Assembly: GCA_023418915.1 (NCBI GenBank)
Contig: JAEZYU010000038.1
Span: 248,001 to 312,000 of the forward strand
Direction: 5' to 3'
Source: Bacillota bacterium
GTDB taxonomy: Bacteria > Bacillota > Clostridia > Acetivibrionales > DTU013
DNA: 64,000 nucleotides
The notes under the pieces: model-generated
What the model was told of the DNA's origin: nothing
The model's database searches: none
What the model saw: only the letters and a program-made list of their open reading frames with translations
Part shown: piece by piece, positions 59,530 through 64,000 of the stretch
How the letters are laid out: every line of letters starts with the position of its first letter
Numbering within the stretch: the first letter of the stretch is position 1
Program-made: the position numbers and the translations under genes

Positions 59530-60039
59530 TTAAATTGAATCGATTGGTTTGTCCGGCATTGCAAGCAGTTTAGCTATTTTGTCTCTGTTGTTCTCATTGG
59601 TTTGCTTAATGTTAAAGTCTACTCCGAACTTCTCGGCCGCATCTATGAATATGTAGGTCATGTCAGGAAAATAACCTACATGAAACGGTCTACATCCCAC
59701 TCTTTCAAGAGTATCCAAAGCAGTATACTTATCATCTGTAATGAATCCGATATGTTGGACTCCCTGACCATGTTTATCAAGGAATTCCTTCCATGGACTG
59801 GGTTTATCGTCAGGTTGGATCATTTCCAGCACCACAGGGCCAAGCTTGAAGGCGCATATCCTGCAGCCTGAAAAATCACCGGGCTGCTGGCGAAAATAAG
59901 CTGGTATCTTATCAGGCTTTGGCAGGTATTCTATTTTTAACCCTTCCAGTCCGAACATCTCCTCATAATGCTTTGCGACAGACTCGATATCATTGACTAC
60001 AAGAGCTATTTGACAGATACCATCAGTTTTAATACTCAT
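59530..60039 (-). CDS. VOC (glyoxalase/bleomycin resistance) superfamily protein
   Basis: A 169-residue protein with two beta-alpha-beta-beta-beta units: ICQIALVVNDIESVAKHYEEMFG opens the first, with VLEMIQP as its end, and VQHIGFITDDKYTALDTLE opens the second. Metal-site residues are plausible at QIA(L) (Gln), E of LEMIQP and HIGF (His). The overall pattern resembles methylmalonyl-CoA epimerase-like VOC proteins, but the substrate is unknown. First gene of the carbohydrate ABC unit, 47 bases before the binding protein, so it may be an epimerase or isomerase for the imported sugar. Start at 60039 behind GAGGAGC. Confidence 0.85.
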   Translation of the reverse strand: MSIKTDGICQIALVVNDIESVAKHYEEMFGLEGLKIEYLPKPDKIPAYFRQQPGDFSGCRICAFKLGPVVLEMIQPDDKPSPWKEFLDKHGQGVQHIGFITDDKYTALDTLERVGCRPFHVGYFPDMTYIFIDAAEKFGVDFNIKQTNENNRDKIAKLLAMPDKPIDSI

Positions 60040-60102
60040 TTCATCGCTCCTCTTTTCTTTTTATTAGTATTGCACGAATTATTGGAATCAATGAATTAAT
60101 AT

Positions 60103-60138
60103 TAAAAAAATAAGCGACCCATCTCGGATCGCTTATTT
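60103..60138 (-). terminator. Terminator after the PP2C-like/LysM gene
   Basis: On the minus strand AATAAGCGA and TCGCTTATT pair around a loop and are followed by TTTTT. It separates this gene from the VOC operon. Confidence 0.85.
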
Positions 60139-60220
60139 TAAATTATAATAGTTTTTCCACACTATCCATTTTTGATGTTTACATGCACGTCCAGCGGTTT
60201 ATCCCCTGACTTGCAATACT

Positions 60221-61591
60221 TTACTGTGCAGGCGGTATTATCAATTTTTGACCTACCTGTATCATGTTTGCATCTTTAATGTCGTTCGCTTCCATTATGA
60301 GCGTATACTTACTTTCATCGCCATAGAATTTCTTCGCTATCATCATTAGCATATCTCCGGATTTAACAGTGTATGTCGTTCCTTCCGGCCCAATGGTATT
60401 CGGATCCGTTGTATCAGGAGGTGTCACGTCGTCGCTGTCCTCATCAGTTCCCTCCAAAGGATCATCATCTCCCGGGAACTCGCCTGTGACATCCGCCGGA
60501 TCATCGATTACAGATGACTGATCTTCCGGATCATCAGTACCATTTTCTGAAGGATCCGTATCCCCATCCTGCTGTGATACATTCGCAGCTTGCGGGCTCA
60601 GCATCGTCCAGAGCTTATAACCGCCGAACAGCACCGCTGCTGAAAGGAATATCAGCACAACAATGGAGACTATTTTCCCGATATCCACAGGCAACTGACG
60701 TCTGGGGGCGGCTGTATGCCCAGTGTGCCTGGGCTGGACCCTGCTGGATGCCATTTTGTGCTGTACCCTGGGTCCGGGGATGTAATCATCATCCTCATCC
60801 TCGTCCGCATCTGTGATTCTTATCACCAATGCTGATATATCATTATCAGACTCATTTTTTACAGCCTCCATAACGAGTTCGCTTGCAGCCTGATCCGGCT
60901 CAGTACCGGATGCAAGCATCTCGTACAGCGCATCCTCATCTATGGCATCCGATAGACCGGTACTGCATACAAGGTATGTGATGCCGGTCCTGACAGGATA
61001 GATATCCGATTTCTTTACGGTCGTCCTGCCTTCATCCATTGATGCTTTCTGCTGGTTCGTGAGCATCTCGGCCTGTTCATCGCTGATAATGCCCATTTTC
61101 AGCAGTCTTTCCGCTCTCTTGTAGTCGTTGACAAACAGCTTGAATGTATCCCCTTCCAGCTTATATATCCTATAGCTGCCTAGGTTGACCGCCGCAATAT
61201 TTCCCTCATCTATCAGTATCCCTGCAAAATTAGGCTTTTTATCGCCGAATTCAGTGTCGCCAAGTGAAAGGCTGTGGATCAGATTGCTTGCCTGCTCAAC
61301 ACACTGTACCAATTCATCCAACTTGACACTGATACCTTTTGAACTGGACATTGTCTTCTGATGGAATTTTTTGAGATCGTTCATAAGAGAAATACCGGAC
61401 TCGTTATCTTCCATATTCCCGGACAAAGCAAAAAAGAACTTTGAATCGAATGTCTCAAGTGATATCTGTGCATAATCCGCTGCACTTGGATGTATAAATC
61501 TGCCGTTTGCGTAAATCCTGTCGCTGTTAACCGTATAAGACGTGCCTGTATGAGTGACTGCGGAGAATGATATCTTTACGGTATTTCCCAT
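60221..61591 (-). CDS. PP2C-like phosphatase-fold protein with transmembrane segment and extracellular LysM
   Basis: A 456-residue protein: an N-terminal PP2C-like domain (about 1-265), a linker, one membrane helix (IVSIVVLIFLSAAVLFGGY, about 320-340), an acidic Ser/Asp/Thr-rich stretch, and a C-terminal LysM (TYTVKSGDMLMMIAKKFYG to GQKLIIPPAQ). PP2C residues are altered: the DGMGG-type metal loop reads LSGNMEDNESG, and the DGL motif reads CSTGLSDAI, although DNDISALV near the end is retained. So phosphatase activity is doubtful. The LysM would bind peptidoglycan outside while the PP2C-like fold is inside, a wall-sensing layout. Start at 61591 behind GGAGG. Confidence 0.75.
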   Translation of the reverse strand: MGNTVKISFSAVTHTGTSYTVNSDRIYANGRFIHPSAADYAQISLETFDSKFFFALSGNMEDNESGISLMNDLKKFHQKTMSSSKGISVKLDELVQCVEQASNLIHSLSLGDTEFGDKKPNFAGILIDEGNIAAVNLGSYRIYKLEGDTFKLFVNDYKRAERLLKMGIISDEQAEMLTNQQKASMDEGRTTVKKSDIYPVRTGITYLVCSTGLSDAIDEDALYEMLASGTEPDQAASELVMEAVKNESDNDISALVIRITDADEDEDDDYIPGPRVQHKMASSRVQPRHTGHTAAPRRQLPVDIGKIVSIVVLIFLSAAVLFGGYKLWTMLSPQAANVSQQDGDTDPSENGTDDPEDQSSVIDDPADVTGEFPGDDDPLEGTDEDSDDVTPPDTTDPNTIGPEGTTYTVKSGDMLMMIAKKFYGDESKYTLIMEANDIKDANMIQVGQKLIIPPAQ

Positions 61592-61758
61592 ATATATACC
61601 TCCTTGTCTTCCGTAAGAATACTAGTTATAAGGAAAAGAATGATTCCAATTACATAATACCATAATAAGCATATGTGTTCAATAAAAGTCATTCACACTT
61701 ATCGACGTAATGTACAACTAAATAGTTCCAATAATATGCATTATTTATCATAATTATA

Positions 61759-62736
61759 TCAATTCCGATATCTTTTGGAAATTACAAGACCAGATATTCT
61801 CACACCATTGCAGGTTCTTGTCAACTCCACAGTAAAATCATCCTCAAGACCTGAAAAGTGACAGCATGTATCATATGGCTCAGCCGGCACCAGCTTTCCC
61901 TTCTGCAGATTGCGGGTAAGTGAGGGCAGTACTTTTTTTTCAATGTAACCTTTAAAGGCAGCAAGAGTGTCGTCATCAAGTCCTGCAAGCCCTAAAAACG
62001 GTGGGATCACTACCATTGAATAAGCTTTTTCAAAATCGCGCAGCCATATTGCCCGCAGAAAATTTACAGCAGTATTATAACTGACATACGGCATTTTTAC
62101 ACTGTACGGCTTTACACGGTAGCTATATCCGTCCCATTTGTACATGAAACTCTCCCTTACATGGTAGCATGCGTCTTCCAGCGATATGATCTCGTGTCCG
62201 GCTTTGGTACCGCATTCTGCAATTATCTCCGCAACGCTGTCCCCATCCACATCGGTGACCTCCATGCTTCCATGAAAAAAATTTCTCCCGCTGTGCCAGG
62301 CTTTGTACGCATTTTCTCCATTCCAGTCAATCACAGTTATATCTATATCATGTTCATGACTCAATACACGGGAGATAATAAGCTCCGGTGATCCATCGCC
62401 GTCCGCATCTGCTGCAGCCGCGTTATCGATTATTCCTGACCGCTCGCATTCCTGGTTACCATCCTGCAGCGTCAGCCATTTATGTTCTATATCGCCGCTT
62501 TTTCCGCTCTTTATTATTAACACGGCAGAATCCGGCGGAAATGGCGTAAATCTTGTAATACCTATGGCAGCTTCCTTTCGGCTGTCATTATCAAAATCTT
62601 CAAAGAAAATGAAATCGATCACAGCTCCTTTCGGCAGCTGCGATGCCGCATATTCAGACAATCGTGCTTTTTTCCCCGCTCTGCCTTTTTTCGTATGCTT
62701 TGGTCTAATACCGTCATCTGCATTCTTCCTGTCCAT
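61759..62736 (-). CDS. FG-GAP/VCBS-like repeat protein (possibly N-terminally truncated)
   Basis: A 325-residue protein with three calcium-loop-like repeats: DFDNDSRKEAAIG, DADGDGSPELIIS and DVDGDSVAEIIAE, the pattern of FG-GAP/integrin-like beta-propeller blades. A C-terminal helical part (NFLRAIWLRDFEKAYSMV) follows. No signal peptide is found at the ATG at 62736 (behind GAGGAT). The frame is open for about 38 more codons upstream with protein-like content but no start codon, ending at a TAG near 62860, so an N-terminal secretion signal may have been lost. Function unknown. Confidence 0.65.
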   Translation of the reverse strand: MDRKNADDGIRPKHTKKGRAGKKARLSEYAASQLPKGAVIDFIFFEDFDNDSRKEAAIGITRFTPFPPDSAVLIIKSGKSGDIEHKWLTLQDGNQECERSGIIDNAAAADADGDGSPELIISRVLSHEHDIDITVIDWNGENAYKAWHSGRNFFHGSMEVTDVDGDSVAEIIAECGTKAGHEIISLEDACYHVRESFMYKWDGYSYRVKPYSVKMPYVSYNTAVNFLRAIWLRDFEKAYSMVVIPPFLGLAGLDDDTLAAFKGYIEKKVLPSLTRNLQKGKLVPAEPYDTCCHFSGLEDDFTVELTRTCNGVRISGLVISKRYRN

Positions 62737-62790
62737 ATCTATCCTCACCGATCCTGCCCGGAACAAAGCTTGCCGCTGTATATAATCCAC

Positions 62791-63054
62791 AACTGCTGTC
62801 GGATTATAATCTTCTGGTCTGTACCGTGAACCAAGCCAGATCCATATATGTTGATTTATGGCCTATGCCAATATCAATATATTCAATTGAATGAGTTACT
62901 GAAACCTGCCTTGAATACTTATTTCAGTTAAAACGAACATTTTGGAAACGGCACCTTGGACTGCGCATAACCAAGATTGCTTGGTTGTGACTATTCATAG
63001 CAGGTAGGCTTGGTTGTGACTATGTATATCCAATTTTATAGGCAGCAAAGGTGC
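62791..63054. other. Short intergenic region with a duplicated segment
   Basis: GCTTGGTTGTGACTAT occurs twice within about 25 bases (62980-63020). Otherwise only the start-less upstream extension of the FG-GAP frame is seen. Confidence 0.4.
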
Positions 63055-63729
63055 TTAGAAACTCTGTATCTCTCTCAGCTCATAAAAGACAAGATATCTG
63101 CTGCCTATCGGTTCCCTTTGCAGGCTGGAATTATAAGCGTAGCTCCATTCTGCCAGGATAGAGCTGCCTTCGCTTATGTCATCCCTGAATCTGCCGCGTA
63201 TGACAGCTCCACACCTCATAAGCTCTTTGATTTCCTCCTGCGCAAGGAAGCTTGCGTCACCTGATACGCTGATATCGCAGATCGGTCCGCTTTCAGGCTG
63301 CTTCATACTGCAAAGAGATATATTTGGGCTCTTCCATGATAAATCATTTCTCGAATCTGACGGAATGATCACGGTCACATTTTTTCTTCCATACGTCACA
63401 AGGTTCCATAGATCCTTTTCGACTGCCTCAATAACGGTCCTCTGACTGTTTATATCAAGAACACCGCTTTTTTCAGCAAAAAAATAGGGATAATATATCA
63501 CGACACCTTTATTGCGATACTCTTCGAAAAAAGACATACCGCTGCGCCATGCTTCCTCATGATCCACCCCAACTGCTCTTGGCAGATTCAGATCATCGCC
63601 GCCTTCAGTCGCTACCCTGACAGTCCAAAGTGTACCCTCATCCAGCACGGTCTCGGGGCTGAAAAGCTTCCATGGCACTGTTGGTACATTCAAAGCCTTC
63701 AATTCATAAAAACCCATGTACTTATTCAT
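63055..63729 (-). CDS. Conserved-looking protein of unknown function
   Basis: A 224-residue soluble protein starting MNKYMGFYELKALNVPTVPW. A central block DDLNLPRAVGVDHEEAW, VIYYPYFFAEKSGVLDINSQ and TVIEAVEKDLWNLVTYGRKN looks like a conserved fold. I have no family name for it. Weak binding site (AAGCAGAGA). It is followed and preceded by genes on the same strand with small gaps, so it belongs to the 60-64 kb unit. No signal peptide or membrane segment. Confidence 0.6.
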   Translation of the reverse strand: MNKYMGFYELKALNVPTVPWKLFSPETVLDEGTLWTVRVATEGGDDLNLPRAVGVDHEEAWRSGMSFFEEYRNKGVVIYYPYFFAEKSGVLDINSQRTVIEAVEKDLWNLVTYGRKNVTVIIPSDSRNDLSWKSPNISLCSMKQPESGPICDISVSGDASFLAQEEIKELMRCGAVIRGRFRDDISEGSSILAEWSYAYNSSLQREPIGSRYLVFYELREIQSF

Positions 63730-63742
63730 AAGTCTCTGCTTC

Positions 63743-64000
63743 TTACTCCAGTCTGAAATAATCGAAAAGCACTCCTGCGTCTATTCCTGCGATTCTTGTT
63801 CTGGCAAACCTGTCATATAGATCTCTGTGGCCTTCCACCAGGTTCGTTGAAGTGATCCCGTGCTTTATTGAAAGGTATGCCTCCATATATGCGGCAAATT
63901 TGTCGCAGAATTCTATTATACTGCCATCAATGGGTGTAAATCCATCGCTATTATACAGCTCATTGATCTTTTCTGCACTAACCTTGATTATTCTGCCGTC
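63743..64000 (-). CDS. C-terminal part of an unidentified protein, possibly HD-superfamily hydrolase (partial)
   Basis: The last 85 codons of a gene that starts outside the window. DGSIIEFCDKFAAYMEAYLS near the middle resembles the second Asp helix of HD-domain phosphohydrolases, and the remainder (LVEGHRDLYDRFARTRI) is helical. Identification is tentative. The stop is 14 bases before the start of the gene at 63729. Confidence 0.45.
   Translation of the reverse strand, partial: DGRIIKVSAEKINELYNSDGFTPIDGSIIEFCDKFAAYMEAYLSIKHGITSTNLVEGHRDLYDRFARTRIAGIDAGVLFDYFRLE

Overview
The window reads as a chromosomal segment of an endospore-forming, low-to-moderate GC anaerobic Firmicute of class Clostridia. 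Evidence: a small acid-soluble spore protein (SspH type), a GerM-like germination lipoprotein, three T-box leaders ahead of aminoacyl-tRNA synthetase genes, a CtsR-type operator before a dnaJ-like/clpB pair, a bacterial class C-like group II intron, frequent TTG/GTG starts with strong Shine-Dalgarno sites, and Bacillota-type promoters. The genus cannot be fixed from the sequence alone.

Layout. 0-4.5 kb: a GrpB-pyrophosphatase fusion cut by the window edge, a Nudix hydrolase, and a broken ileS locus (promoter, Ile T-box, an internally deleted group II intron directly behind the T-box terminator, and the C-terminal part of IleRS only). 4.5-13 kb: radical SAM protein, PNPOx-like protein, GH43 glycosidase, argS with T-box, a truncated nucleotidyltransferase, a flavodoxin and an acyl-CoA ligase. 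13.6-21.3 kb: an eight-gene, self-contained sugar/polyol PTS operon (SorC regulator, IIA, IIB, fused IIC-IID, zinc alcohol dehydrogenase, class II aldolase, Enzyme I, HPr). 21.5-23.4 kb: a gene remnant, tRNA-Ala(GGC), repeats, and a promoter/small ORF/repeat/terminator unit in front of an ABC-2 exporter operon (23.4-26 kb). 26-36 kb: sspH, folA, thyA, a soluble chemoreceptor, thrS with T-box, putP and small ORFs. 36-46 kb: GerMN lipoprotein, ComEA-like protein, DacF-type carboxypeptidase, leuS, rsfS, two half-size TSUP proteins, DUF2207 and LemA. 46-54.5 kb: metal P1B-ATPase, a GFFPPGQGP-repeat protein, MATE exporter, clpB and dnaJ-like gene. 55-60 kb: a carbohydrate ABC operon (VOC protein, binding protein, two permeases, SDR). 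60-64 kb: a PP2C-like/LysM membrane protein, an FG-GAP-like protein and two unknowns.

Two features stand out genome-wide. First, the junctions between genes are repeatedly filled with degenerate tandem repeats that look like copies of the neighbouring gene's own start region (dnaJ) or 3' end (malG-type permease, SDR); similar in-frame expansions sit inside the ileS fragment and the Pro/Gly-rich protein. Second, four intergenic elements of 129-149 bp (13.4, 22.3, 34.5 and 54.7 kb) carry terminal inverted repeats of different sequence but appear to share a central core of about 35 bases; this family does not match anything I recognise. All family assignments are from motif recognition by eye and no database search was made.
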